NCBI GenBank assembly: GCA_964481395.1
Contig: CAYZYG010000006.1
Coordinates: 22,366 to 86,365, forward strand
DNA from: JBFMFH01 sp964481395
GTDB lineage: Bacteria > Acidobacteriota > Vicinamibacteria > Vicinamibacterales > JAKQTR01
Length of the DNA stretch: 64,000 bases
Direction of reading: 5' to 3'
Positions within the stretch are counted from its first letter, which is position 1. Every line of letters begins with the position of its first letter. Position numbers and translations under genes: made by a program. Positions 32,704 through 41,116 of this stretch are shown one piece after another. The notes below the pieces were generated by a model. That model was not told the DNA's origin. It did no database searches and worked only from the letters and a program-made list of their open reading frames with translations.

Positions 32704-33441
32704 TCAGCTCGCACTCCCCTCCGCGAGCATCGCCTCGAGGCACGCGCGCGTCTGCGCGGCGAGGCGGTCGCGGTCCTCGATCGTCAGACCCGTCACGTCG
32801 ATCGCCTCACCCACCACGACCGTCACCGTCCCGGGCGTGACGTAGTAGCGCCCCTTCGGCATCGTGGCAGCGCCCCCCCTGATCGCCACGGGCACCACCG
32901 GCACGCCTGCCTTGATCGCCAGGACGAAGGCGCCCTTCTTGAAAGGCAACAGCCCTGGACCCATGTTGCGCGTCCCTTCAGGCGCGAGCAGGAACGAATC
33001 ACCGGCCCGGATCCGATCGACGGCGAGATCCACCGCGGCGATCGCGCGCTCGCGATCCCGCCGGTCAACCGGGACGAACCCGGCGATTCGCATCGCGGGG
33101 CCGAGCACGGGCAGCCTCTCCATCTCCGCCTTGTACATGACACGGAGCCGCGGACAGCGCGGAAAGAGCGCCTCAAAAACCACGGCATCCACGTTGGACC
33201 GATGGTTGATCACGTAGACGGCCGGCCCGCTGCCGTCGATCCGTTCTGAGCCCACCACGGTGAGGCGGATCCCCAGCAACCGTCGCGCGGTTCGCGCCCC
33301 ACGGTAGCCGAGGCGAAAGAGGTGTTGCACGCGACCGGTCAGTCGCGTGACGAGCAACGCCGGCGGCCCGACTGCCAGGATGTAGACGCACAGAAAGAGA
33401 TACGCAATCAGCGATCGGAACCAGGCAGTGAAGACAGTCAT
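32704..33441 (-). CDS. PlsC-type 1-acylglycerol-3-phosphate acyltransferase
   Basis: 245 residues. An N-terminal membrane helix (SLIAYLFLCVYILAVGPPALLV) anchors the enzyme. The catalytic motif NHRSNVD (HX4D) is at about 79-85, and the second motif APEGTRNMGPGLLPFKKG follows near 155. It adds the second acyl chain to lysophosphatidate in phospholipid synthesis, or acylates a similar lysolipid. A -10 box TAAGAT on the minus strand (33463-33468) gives a leader of about 15 nt. Confidence 0.88.
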   Translation of the reverse strand: MTVFTAWFRSLIAYLFLCVYILAVGPPALLVTRLTGRVQHLFRLGYRGARTARRLLGIRLTVVGSERIDGSGPAVYVINHRSNVDAVVFEALFPRCPRLRVMYKAEMERLPVLGPAMRIAGFVPVDRRDRERAIAAVDLAVDRIRAGDSFLLAPEGTRNMGPGLLPFKKGAFVLAIKAGVPVVPVAIRGGAATMPKGRYYVTPGTVTVVVGEAIDVTGLTIEDRDRLAAQTRACLEAMLAEGSAS

Positions 33442-33883
33442 GGCGACACGTTGGTCCGCCGCATCTTAGCCCAGGACCAGGCGATCCCGGGCCCTCCGCG
33501 CACTGACGGAAACCCGTCAGCTGCCGCTCCCCGGGACTGTCGAGCGCCGTTGGCAGGCTCTTCGAGTCACGTCGTGCCGATTCGTCGGCACCAGCCGTCC
33601 TCGACGGGCTTCATCTCACCGAATGCCGCGCGAGCTCCGTCACCCCCGCGGAGGCGCGGGTCCAGTGGTGGATTCCCGCCTTCGCGGGAACCACGACCGG
33701 GGATTCTGGCCCTCGACGGGGCGAGGCGCAGCTTCGCGAGCATTCCGGGCACCTGCTCCCCGGACCACCAGGGAGGCGACTGCCCCGATCTCTGGTACCG
33801 CCTTTGCTAGCATAGGATCGGATGCGGGCCGGCTGCCAGTTTCTCGGCTGGCCGGAAGCCGTCCTCTCATTCTGGAGTCGCTT
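33442..33883. other. Intergenic region between divergent plsC-like gene and nfnA
   Basis: 442 bp without a supported gene. It carries the minus-strand -10 box of the plsC-like gene (33463-33468) and a degenerate family A element (33639-33695, core GGATTCCCGCCTTCGCGGGAA). Near 33813-33818 is a weak plus-strand -10 box, TAGGAT, that could serve nfnA. The frame of nfnA is open leftward through this region, but codon usage and homology end at the GTG start. Confidence 0.5.
33639..33695. repeat. Dispersed palindromic element, family A, degenerate copy 3
   Basis: TCCAGTGGTGGATTCCCG followed by CCTTCGCGGGAA resembles the right half of the copies at 4661 and 14931. Confidence 0.45.
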
Positions 33884-34741
33884 GTGTACCGAATCCTCAG
33901 CAAGGAAGTGCTCGCGCCCGACGTCGTCCGGTTCTGGGTCGAGGGGGCGCACGTCGCGCGCAAGCGCAAGCCGGGCCAGTTCGTCATCATCAGAGCCACG
34001 GAGGAAGGCGAGCGGATTCCGCTGACCATCGCCGACGTGGACAAATCGCGGGGCGCGATCTCGCTCGTGATCCAGGGCGTGGGCAAGTCGACCAAGGCGC
34101 TCAACGCCCTGAACGCCGGGGACGCGATCGTCGATCTCGCCGGTCCGTTGGGCCGCGCCACGCACATCGATCCTGGCAAGCGCGTCTGCTGCATCGGCGG
34201 CGGGATCGGCACGGCGGTCGTCTATCCCATCGCGTGCGGTTTCAAGGCCCTCAACGGCCACGTCACGGTCATCATCGGCGGACGGTCTCGCGAGTACGTG
34301 ATCCTCGAGAGCGAACTCAGGGGCGTCGCCGATCAGGTCGTCGTCACCACCGATGACGGATCGTACGGCGAGCACGGCCTGGTCACGGACGCGCTGAAGC
34401 GGCTTCTGGCGGACGGGCAGACCTTCGACGAAGTCGTCGCCGTCGGCCCGCTGCCCATGATGAAGGCGGTGGTTGACGTCACGCGGCCGCTCGCCATCGC
34501 CACCACGGTGAGCCTGAACCCGGTCATGGTCGACGGAACGGGCATGTGCGGCGGGTGCCGCGTGTCCGTGGGCGGCGAGCAGAAGTTCGTCTGCGTCGAC
34601 GGGCCCGAGTTCGACGGCCTGCAGGTGGACTTCGACGAGCTGACGGCGCGGCTGCGGGCGTACCGGGAGCAGGAGCAGGAAGCGCTGCGGATCTACAACG
34701 AACAGATCGCGTGCAGGGCCGGTGCGGCCGCCGCGCGCTGA
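33884..34741 (+). CDS. nfnA: NfnA: NAD-binding subunit of NADH-dependent ferredoxin:NADP+ oxidoreductase
   Basis: 285 residues of the ferredoxin-NADP reductase fold. An FAD-binding domain is followed by an NAD-binding domain (CCIGGGIGTAVVYPIA). A C-terminal [2Fe-2S] site has GTGMCGGCRVSVGG and FVCVDGPEFDG. The order and motifs match the small subunit of Nfn/sulfide dehydrogenase, which with NfnB couples NADH and reduced ferredoxin to NADP+ reduction by flavin-based electron bifurcation. Start is a GTG with GGAG 6 nt upstream. The next gene, 16 bp on, is NfnB, so the pair is an operon. Confidence 0.88.
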   Translation: MYRILSKEVLAPDVVRFWVEGAHVARKRKPGQFVIIRATEEGERIPLTIADVDKSRGAISLVIQGVGKSTKALNALNAGDAIVDLAGPLGRATHIDPGKRVCCIGGGIGTAVVYPIACGFKALNGHVTVIIGGRSREYVILESELRGVADQVVVTTDDGSYGEHGLVTDALKRLLADGQTFDEVVAVGPLPMMKAVVDVTRPLAIATTVSLNPVMVDGTGMCGGCRVSVGGEQKFVCVDGPEFDGLQVDFDELTARLRAYREQEQEALRIYNEQIACRAGAAAAR

Positions 34742-34757
34742 GGCACACAGACGTCCC

Positions 34758-36191
34758 ATGGCCAAGAAGATCACGCAGAAGACCAAGAACCCGATGCCGA
34801 ATCAGGACGCGCACGAGCGCGCCCATAATTTCGAGGAAGTCGCCCTCGGCTACCCCGTCGACCTCGCCGTCCTCGAGGCGCAGCGGTGCATCCAGTGCAA
34901 GAACAACCCCTGCGTCGCCGGCTGCCCGGTTGAAATCGACATCCCGAAGTTCATCCAGCAGGTCGCCGACCGCAACTTCGAAGGGGCCTGGCACACGATC
35001 ATGGAGCGCAACGTGCTGCCCGCCATCTGCGGCCGCGTGTGCCCGCAGGAAGAGCAGTGCGAAGTGAAATGCACGCTGGGCGTCAAGTTCGAGCCGGTCG
35101 CCATCGGGCGCCTGGAGCGCTTCGTCGCCGACTACGCCTCACTGATGAAGTTCACCGACGACACGCCGCCGGCGCCCCCGACCGGACACAAGGTCGCCGT
35201 CGTCGGGTCGGGTCCGGCCGGGCTGACCGTTGCCGCGGATCTCGCCAAGATGGGCCACGGCGTGACCATCTTCGAGGCGCTGCACAAGCCCGGCGGCGTG
35301 CTCGTGTACGGCATCCCCGAGTTCCGTCTGCCCAAGTCCATCGTCGAACGCGAAATCGACGGGTTGCGGAGGATCGGCGTCGAGATCAAGACCAACCACG
35401 TGATCGGCCAGACCTTCACCGTCGACGAACTCTTTTCCGAGCTGGGCTTCGAGGCCGTGTTCATCGGCACGGGAGCCGGGCTTCCCAACTTCCCGAAGAT
35501 TCCCGGCATCAACCTCATCGGCGTGTACTCGGCGAACGAGTATCTGACCCGCTCGAACCTGATGAAGGCGTACCAGTTCCCCATTTCCGACACGCCCACC
35601 ATCCGTGGCAGACGTGTGGCGGTCATCGGAGGCGGCAACACCGCCATGGACGCGGTTCGCACGGCCCTGCGCCTCGGGGCGGAGAAGGCGTACCTGGTCT
35701 ACCGGCGCACGCGCAAGGAGATGCCGGCACGGGTCGAGGAAATCGAGCACGCCGAGGAAGAAGGCGTCGAGATCATGCTGCTGGCCGCGCCCACGGCCAT
35801 CCTCGCGGACGAGCGTTCGCGCGTGCGCGCGATGCGCTGCATCCGGATGGAACTCGGCGAGCCCGATGCCTCCGGCCGGCGCCGCCCGGTAGAGATGCCG
35901 GGCTCGGAGTTCGACATCGAGGTGGACACCGTCGTCTTCGCAGTCGGTCAGGGCGCGAATCCGCTGATTCGCAACACCACGCCCGACCTCCCCGTCAACA
36001 AGTGGGGCAACATCGTCGCCGACGACGGGACCGGCGCGACGCAGAAGGCCGGCGTCTTCGCCGGCGGCGACATCGTCACGGGCGGCGCGACCGTCATCTC
36101 GGCGATGGGCGCCGGGCGAAAAGCGGCCGCCGCTATCGACCGCTACCTGCGGAATCCCTCGGTCGACGGCTACTCGCCGACGGACGTGTAG
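34758..36191 (+). CDS. nfnB: NfnB: glutamate synthase small-subunit-like NADPH/FAD subunit
   Basis: 477 residues. The N-terminal iron-sulfur domain has CIQCKNNPCVAGCP and CGRVCPQEEQC, binding two [4Fe-4S] clusters. An FAD motif VAVVGSGPAGLTVAADLAK is at about 147, and an NADPH motif VAVIGGGNTAMDAVRTALR is at about 290. It is homologous to the GltD subunit of glutamate synthase; the adjacent nfnA and no gltB identify it as NfnB. Together they make NADPH from NADH and reduced ferredoxin, linking the KorAB and NifJ ferredoxin pool to biosynthesis. It is followed by the long heptamer palindrome H5. Confidence 0.9.
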   Translation: MAKKITQKTKNPMPNQDAHERAHNFEEVALGYPVDLAVLEAQRCIQCKNNPCVAGCPVEIDIPKFIQQVADRNFEGAWHTIMERNVLPAICGRVCPQEEQCEVKCTLGVKFEPVAIGRLERFVADYASLMKFTDDTPPAPPTGHKVAVVGSGPAGLTVAADLAKMGHGVTIFEALHKPGGVLVYGIPEFRLPKSIVEREIDGLRRIGVEIKTNHVIGQTFTVDELFSELGFEAVFIGTGAGLPNFPKIPGINLIGVYSANEYLTRSNLMKAYQFPISDTPTIRGRRVAVIGGGNTAMDAVRTALRLGAEKAYLVYRRTRKEMPARVEEIEHAEEEGVEIMLLAAPTAILADERSRVRAMRCIRMELGEPDASGRRRPVEMPGSEFDIEVDTVVFAVGQGANPLIRNTTPDLPVNKWGNIVADDGTGATQKAGVFAGGDIVTGGATVISAMGAGRKAAAAIDRYLRNPSVDGYSPTDV

Positions 36192-36202
36192 ACAGGGACT
36201 AG

Positions 36203-36385
36203 GCGACAGGCGACAGGCGACAGGGAGGGCGACAGGCGACAGGGAGGCGACAGGCGATAGGCGATAGGGAGGCGACAGGGAGGGCGATGGTGGGGCGACC
36301 GGCTCCCCGCTCCCTGCCCCCTGCTCCCTGCTCCCTGCTCCCTGGTCCCTTCCCTGACGCCTGTCGCCTGTCGCCTGTCGCCTGC
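36203..36385. repeat. Heptamer array H5, a head-to-head palindrome (GCGACAG / CCTGTCG)
   Basis: The left half has about ten GCGACAG-type units (with GCGATAG variants and GGAG interruptions). The right half begins with CTGCTCC-type units and ends in TGTCGCC units, the reverse complement of the left. The two halves could pair into a long imperfect hairpin. It fills the gap between the nfnB stop and the YqgE promoter. Confidence 0.8.
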
Positions 36386-36386
36386 G

Positions 36387-36392
36387 TATGAT
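36387..36392 (+). promoter_or_regulatory. -10 box TATGAT giving a leaderless transcript for YqgE
   Basis: TATGAT begins 2 bp after array H5 and ends 7 nt before the ATG at 36399, the same geometry as at 32234. Confidence 0.5.
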
Positions 36393-36398
36393 GTAGCG

Positions 36399-36965
36399 AT
36401 GGACGACGAAACTCCCGATCAGCCGCGCCTGGCCCCGGCGCTGCTGTTGTCGATGCCGCAGCTCATCGACCCGAACTTCCGCCGCACCGTGGTGCTCCTG
36501 TGCGAGCACAGTGCCGATGGGGCGTGGGGGCTGGTGCTGAACCGCCCCACCGGCAAGCGGGCCGCCGCCGTGGTGGACCTCGACCCTCCCGTCGTCAGCG
36601 ACTCGGGTCTCGAGGTCTGGGTGGGCGGGCCCGTCGAACCGCCCCGCGGGTGCCTGCTGCTGCCCGAAGACCCCCCCGGCGAGGACGTGTTCGAGGTCAG
36701 TCCGCACGTGTTCATCTCGTCCTCCGGCGATTTGCTGCGCCGCCTGATCGAAGGCCCCGGCGTGGCGGACGCGCGCCTGCTGATGGGGTACGCCGGATGG
36801 GGACCCGGCCAGCTCGACCGCGAGTTGACGGAGTCGTCCTGGCTCATCAGCGACGTGGCGACCGACATCGTCTTTCGCACGAAGCCGGCCGAGATGTGGG
36901 AGGCCGCCATCCGCCGGCTCGGCGTCGATCCGGCGGCCCTTCAGACCAGTTCCGGCGTGCACTGA
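36399..36965 (+). CDS. YqgE/AlgH (UPF0301) family protein
   Basis: 188 residues matching the family's usual length. Conserved blocks: LLLSMPQLIDPNFRRTVVLLCEH, WGLVLNRPTG, VWVGGPVEPPRGCLLLP, and MGYAGWGPGQLDRELTESSWL. The function is unknown; E. coli YqgE is a cytoplasmic protein, and AlgH was linked to alginate control. It probably heads a unit with the ADP-forming synthetase, which starts 6 bp later. It appears to be translated without a leader. Confidence 0.9.
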   Translation: MDDETPDQPRLAPALLLSMPQLIDPNFRRTVVLLCEHSADGAWGLVLNRPTGKRAAAVVDLDPPVVSDSGLEVWVGGPVEPPRGCLLLPEDPPGEDVFEVSPHVFISSSGDLLRRLIEGPGVADARLLMGYAGWGPGQLDRELTESSWLISDVATDIVFRTKPAEMWEAAIRRLGVDPAALQTSSGVH

Positions 36966-36971
36966 GGCGTC

Positions 36972-39116
36972 ATGAGCGAGCCCGCTGACCCGTTGGCCCG
37001 GAGTTCCGTCGACCCGTTCTTCCGCCCGCGGTCCGTCGTCGTGGTCGGCGCCTCCCGCCAGAAGCAGACCATCGGCTACGAGATCCTCCACAACCTGCTG
37101 ACGAGCGAATTCGCCGGCGAAGTCGCTCCCGTGAATCCGGCTGCTCCTGTGGTGCACAGCCTGCGCAGCTACCCGTCCGTCGAAGACGTGCCCGGCCCCG
37201 TGGATCTGGCGGTGCTCGTGGTGCCCAGCCGGCACGCGATCGCCGCGGCCGAGTCGTGCGGGCGCAAGGGCGTGCGGGCCCTCATCGTTATCACGGCTGG
37301 ATTCAAGGAGGTCGGAGAAGACGGGGCGCGCCTCGAGCGCCAGCTCGTCGACGTGGCCCGCCGGTACGGCATGCGAATCGTGGGGCCCAACTGCATGGGG
37401 ATCATCAACACCGATCCCGCTGTCAATCTGCAGGCCACCTTCTCGGCAACGCGGCCGCTGCCGGGCAATATCGCCTTCTCGTCCCAGTCCGGGGCGCTCG
37501 GCGAGGCCGTGCTGGCGCTCACGCGCGACCTGGGCCTCGGGCTCTCGTCGTTCGTCTCACTCGGCAACAAGGCCGACGTGTCAGGCAACGACCTGATCGA
37601 GTACTGGGAGCAGGATCCGCGGACGAAGGTCATCCTGATGTACGTCGAAAGCTTCGGCAATCCCGCGCGGTTCGTCCAGATCGCCCGCCGGGTCGCACGG
37701 ACGAAGCCCATCCTCGCGGTCAAGGCCGGTCGGACGGAGGCCGGCGCGCGCGCGGCGGCGTCGCATACCGGTTCGCTCGCGGGGGCCGACATCGCAGCCG
37801 AGTCGCTCCTCGCCCAGGCCGGGGTCATCCGGGCCAGTTCCATCGAAGAGCTGTTCGTCTACGCGTCCGCGCTGTCGACGCAGCCGATCCCGCGGGGCAA
37901 CCGGGTGGCGATCGTGACCAACTCCGGCGGACCGGGCATCCTCGCTACGGACGCCTGCGTGCAGACCGGTCTCGAGATCGCGGCGCTGACCGCGGCGACG
38001 CAGTCCGCGCTGCGCGCGGTGCTGCCGCCCGAAGCGAGTGCCGTCAACCCGGTCGACATGATCGCGAGCGCCGGCGGGCCGTCGTACGAGGCGTGCCTGC
38101 GTGCCGTCGCCGCTGACGACCAGGTCGATGCGCTCATCACGATCTTCACGTCGCTCGAGATGTTCGACAATGTCGGTGTGGCGCGCGGCATTCTGCGCGG
38201 CATCGAGGGATGCAGGAAGCCGGTCCTCGTCGTGTTCATGGGCAAGGCGGGCGCGGCGGACGCCATCGGACTCCTCAAGTCGGCGGGCCTGCCAGTTTTC
38301 ACCTTTCCCGAAGACGCCGTGAGCGCCCTTAAGGCGCTGGTACGGTACCGCACCTGGCTCGACCGGCCTGAAGGCACCATTCGGGCGTTCGCCGACCTCG
38401 ATCGTGACGCCGTCGCGACCGTCCTGGATACGGCACGCAGGCAGGGACGACGGCACTTGACGCTGGCCGAGGCGCTCCGCGTCGTGGCGGCTGCGGGCAT
38501 TCCGCTGGCGGCGTGGGGAGAGGCAGGGCACCCCGGCGAGGCGGCCGCGATTGCCTCCCGCCTGGGGTTCCCCGTCGCCCTGAAGGTCAGTTCCTCGCGC
38601 ATCACACACAAGTCCGAAGCCGGCGGGGTCCGCCTCCATGTGGCCGACGCCCAGGCCGTCCGCGAAGCCGCGCACGCCATGCTGCGGGGGGCGCACGGGG
38701 CGGACCCGGAGGCCACCATCGTCGTGCAGCGCATGACGCCGCCCGGACACGAGGTCATCCTGGGCGCCTCGACGGACCCGAAGTACGGTCCCTTGCTGAT
38801 GTTCGGTCTCGGCGGCATCTTCGTGGAAATCCTCAAAGACGTCATCTTCCGGATTCATCCGCTGACTGATGTCGATGCCGGCGAGATGGTCCGATCGATC
38901 CGGGCGTTTCCGATTCTCGACGGTGCGCGGGGAGGGATGCGCGCCTGCCTGCCTGCGCTCGAGGACGCGCTGCAGCGAGTCAGCGCGCTGCTGACGGCGT
39001 TTCCGGAGATCCACGACCTCGACGTGAACCCGTTCATGGCCGGGGCTTCCGCAGCCGAATCGGTCGCCGTCGACGCCCGGGTCGCCCTCGCGCCCATCAA
39101 CGCCCCGACCTCGTAG
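36972..39116 (+). CDS. ADP-forming acyl-CoA synthetase (acetate--CoA ligase family)
   Basis: 714 residues, a fused alpha-beta ACD enzyme. A CoA-binding domain is at the N-terminus (FRPRSVVVVGASRQKQTIGYE). The succinyl-CoA ligase-like domain carries the phosphohistidine in AASHTGSLAGADIA. An ATP-grasp domain is at the C-terminus (FPVALKVSSSRITHKSEAGG, FGLGGIFVEILKDV). It makes ATP from ADP, phosphate and an acyl-CoA, releasing acetate or another acid, or runs in reverse. Acyl-CoAs from KorAB or NifJ would be natural substrates. The start is 6 bp after the YqgE stop. Array H9 follows the gene. Confidence 0.88.
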   Translation: MSEPADPLARSSVDPFFRPRSVVVVGASRQKQTIGYEILHNLLTSEFAGEVAPVNPAAPVVHSLRSYPSVEDVPGPVDLAVLVVPSRHAIAAAESCGRKGVRALIVITAGFKEVGEDGARLERQLVDVARRYGMRIVGPNCMGIINTDPAVNLQATFSATRPLPGNIAFSSQSGALGEAVLALTRDLGLGLSSFVSLGNKADVSGNDLIEYWEQDPRTKVILMYVESFGNPARFVQIARRVARTKPILAVKAGRTEAGARAAASHTGSLAGADIAAESLLAQAGVIRASSIEELFVYASALSTQPIPRGNRVAIVTNSGGPGILATDACVQTGLEIAALTAATQSALRAVLPPEASAVNPVDMIASAGGPSYEACLRAVAADDQVDALITIFTSLEMFDNVGVARGILRGIEGCRKPVLVVFMGKAGAADAIGLLKSAGLPVFTFPEDAVSALKALVRYRTWLDRPEGTIRAFADLDRDAVATVLDTARRQGRRHLTLAEALRVVAAAGIPLAAWGEAGHPGEAAAIASRLGFPVALKVSSSRITHKSEAGGVRLHVADAQAVREAAHAMLRGAHGADPEATIVVQRMTPPGHEVILGASTDPKYGPLLMFGLGGIFVEILKDVIFRIHPLTDVDAGEMVRSIRAFPILDGARGGMRACLPALEDALQRVSALLTAFPEIHDLDVNPFMAGASAAESVAVDARVALAPINAPTS

Positions 39117-39133
39117 CGCCTTCCCCTCCCCCC

Positions 39134-39167
39134 GGTCCCCGGACCCCGGCCTCCGGCCCCGGCTCGG
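39134..39167. repeat. Heptamer tandem array H9 (GGTCCCC-type)
   Basis: GGTCCCC, GGACCCC, GGCCTCC, then GGCCCC and GGCTCGG (one unit short by a base). It ends 4 bp before a -10 box TAAGAT (39171-39176) of the ispH gene. Confidence 0.6.
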
Positions 39168-39170
39168 ATG

Positions 39171-39176
39171 TAAGAT
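39171..39176 (+). promoter_or_regulatory. -10 box TAAGAT for ispH
   Basis: Lies 65 bp before the ATG at 39241 and directly beyond array H9; leader of about 58 nt. Confidence 0.35.
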
Positions 39177-39240
39177 AGAGGGACTCCTCGCACGGAGACG
39201 GATCTGGAAACGGCGGAGCCCCGGCAGGCGTCATAACTCC

Positions 39241-40416
39241 ATGCCCTCACTGATTTTCCGCAAGGGCCTCGACCTGAAAGGCGAGGTGGCGGGCGAACTG
39301 GCCCAGGCCTACAAGAGCCCGGTGGTCGACGCCATCAAGGCGTCCGACTACACCTTCCGCGAGGGCCGGCTGACTATCCACCTCGCCCGGGAGTTCGGGT
39401 TCTGCTACGGGGTCGACCGAGCCGTCGATTATGCCTACCAGACTCGGCGCCGCTTCCCCGACCGGAACGTCTTCCTGACCGGCGAAATCATCCACAACCC
39501 CCACGTGAACGAGAAGCTCCGGCGGAGCGGCATCCGTTTCCTCGACGATCCCGGCGAGCGGGTGGATCGGCTCGGCGCCTCAGACGTCGTCATTCTGCCC
39601 GCGTTCGGCGTCACCATCGCCACGCTCGACCAGCTCGATCGTCAGGGGTGCACGCTGGTGGACACGACGTGCGGATCGGTGCTCAACGTCTGGAAGAACG
39701 TCCGGCGGTACGCCCAGGACGGGTTTACGTCCGTGATACACGGCAAGGTCAATCACGAGGAGACCCGGGCTACCGCGTCGCAGGCGCTGAAGGCCCCGTC
39801 CGGACCGTACCTGGTCGTCCTCGACCGCGACGAAGCGCGGGTGGTTTGCGACTACGTCCGCGCCGGCGGCGATCGCGCGTCCTTCCTGGCCAGGTTCGGC
39901 GCTGCCGTGTCCCCAGGCTTCGACCCGGACCGCGACCTCGGCCGGATCGGGCTGGCGAACCAGACGACCATGCTGATGAGTGAGTCGCTGGGAATCGGCG
40001 AGATGTTCCGTCTGGCCATGATCGACCGGTACGGCGAGACCCGTCTTGCCGAGCACTTTCGCGCGTTCGACACCATCTGCAGTGCCACACAGGACCGCCA
40101 GGACGCCGTGGTCGCTCTGCTGGACGAGCATCCTCTGGACCTGATGGTCGTGGTCGGAGGCTACAACAGCAGCAATACCGCGAATCTGGCCAGAATCTGC
40201 GCGTCACGGCTGCCGACCTATCACGTTGCCGATCTGGACGCGCTCGAATCCGCGACCGTCATCCGGCACAAGCCCGTCGGGGCGAAGTCGGAGGTCCGCA
40301 CCAGCGGCTGGCTGCCGCCGGACGGACCGGTTCGCGTGGGCCTGACGGCCGGGGCCTCGACACCGGACAACATCATCGGCGCGGTGGTGCTGAAACTGTC
40401 CGGCTTTGCGGGCTGA
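39241..40416 (+). CDS. ispH: 4-hydroxy-3-methylbut-2-enyl diphosphate reductase (IspH)
   Basis: 391 residues. It reduces HMBPP to IPP and DMAPP in the last step of the MEP isoprenoid pathway. The three cysteines of the [4Fe-4S] site are in EFGFCYGVDRAV, VDTTCGSVLNVWKNV and FDTICSATQDRQDAV. GKVNHEETRAT, GGYNSSNTANLARIC and TAGASTPDNII complete the active site. It is about 75 residues longer than E. coli IspH (insertions in the middle and an N-terminal extension), so it belongs to the longer type known from cyanobacteria and plants. A hairpin GCGGCC-CGG-GGCCGC (40430-40444) follows, without a T-run. Confidence 0.92.
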   Translation: MPSLIFRKGLDLKGEVAGELAQAYKSPVVDAIKASDYTFREGRLTIHLAREFGFCYGVDRAVDYAYQTRRRFPDRNVFLTGEIIHNPHVNEKLRRSGIRFLDDPGERVDRLGASDVVILPAFGVTIATLDQLDRQGCTLVDTTCGSVLNVWKNVRRYAQDGFTSVIHGKVNHEETRATASQALKAPSGPYLVVLDRDEARVVCDYVRAGGDRASFLARFGAAVSPGFDPDRDLGRIGLANQTTMLMSESLGIGEMFRLAMIDRYGETRLAEHFRAFDTICSATQDRQDAVVALLDEHPLDLMVVVGGYNSSNTANLARICASRLPTYHVADLDALESATVIRHKPVGAKSEVRTSGWLPPDGPVRVGLTAGASTPDNIIGAVVLKLSGFAG

Positions 40417-40504
40417 CGTCGGCTCGACCGCCGCGGCCCGGGGCCGCGTCCTCCCCTCACCTCTGAGGCGGTGTAAACAAGCCGCGGGTGCCGTCGTAGT
40501 TCAA

Positions 40505-40588
40505 CTGAGTGGTTCGAGTCGCAATGACGGCCAGGCTGGACGCGCGCTCCCGACGGCCGCCGTTGCTCCCTCACCACTCAGTCCTGAG
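40505..40588. repeat. Dispersed palindromic element, family C copy 1
   Basis: 84 bp with imperfect inverted ends: left ACTGAGTGGTTCGAGTCGCA, right (reverse complement) ACTGAGTGGTGAGGGAGCA. A second copy, in the opposite orientation, is at 60430-60512. It looks like a MITE- or REP-type element, in the upstream region of the efflux cluster. Confidence 0.7.
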
Positions 40589-40656
40589 GGCGCAACCACG
40601 TAGCCATGTCGGCGCATCGAAGGGCTGAGGATGCGGAAGCAGCAGGAAGGATCGCT

Positions 40657-41073
40657 ATGTGCAAGTGGCTGACCGTCGTGCTGGGAGCTGCCGTCGCGCT
40701 CGCCCTGGCGGCGCCGGCAGATGCCCAGGGGTACAAGTGGTGGCAGTCGGACCGGTTCAAGACCGAACTCGGACTGACGCCCGATCAGGTCACCGCCCTC
40801 GAAGACGTGTTCCAGGGCTTGCTGCCGCGAATGACGGCCGCCAAGGACATCGTCGATCGGCTCGAGAAGCAGCTGTCCGACCTCATTGCGGACGGAACGG
40901 CCAGTGAATCCGAGGTCGTCAAGGTGATCGATCAGGTCGAGGGCGCGCGAGGAGAACTCGGCAAGGCCCGGACTCTGATGGTGTACCGCATGCACCGGAT
41001 CCTGACGCCCGAACAGCGTGTCAAGGTGAAGGCCCTGCATGAACAGGATCGGAAGCAGAACCGTCGTCGTTAG
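40657..41073 (+). CDS. Periplasmic Spy/CpxP-like LTXXQ protein
   Basis: 138 residues. A signal peptide (CKWLTVVLGAAVALALAAPADAQ) precedes a helical domain with two LTxxQ motifs, LGLTPDQVTALE and RILTPEQRVKV. Spy/CpxP/CnrX proteins are envelope chaperones or metal and stress sensors. The ATG at 40657 follows GGAAGGA with 6-nt spacing. It is first in the efflux cluster and ends 43 bp before TolC, so it may sense envelope stress for the pumps (inference). Confidence 0.75.
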   Translation: MCKWLTVVLGAAVALALAAPADAQGYKWWQSDRFKTELGLTPDQVTALEDVFQGLLPRMTAAKDIVDRLEKQLSDLIADGTASESEVVKVIDQVEGARGELGKARTLMVYRMHRILTPEQRVKVKALHEQDRKQNRRR

Positions 41074-41116
41074 CGCAAGTCCAGGCGGCTGCCGGACTAT
41101 GAGGGAGGATACGCTC

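Noticed and set aside
36203..36385. Heptamer palindrome as an intrinsic terminator of nfnB
   Set aside because: It is much longer than a terminator and has no T-run, although it could still affect transcription.
35139..37235. Leftward frame of 698 codons across nfnB, the heptamer array and yqgE
   Set aside because: Shadow; the middle translates repeats.
40430..40444. GC hairpin after ispH as a Rho-independent terminator
   Set aside because: Followed by CCTCCCC rather than a run of T.
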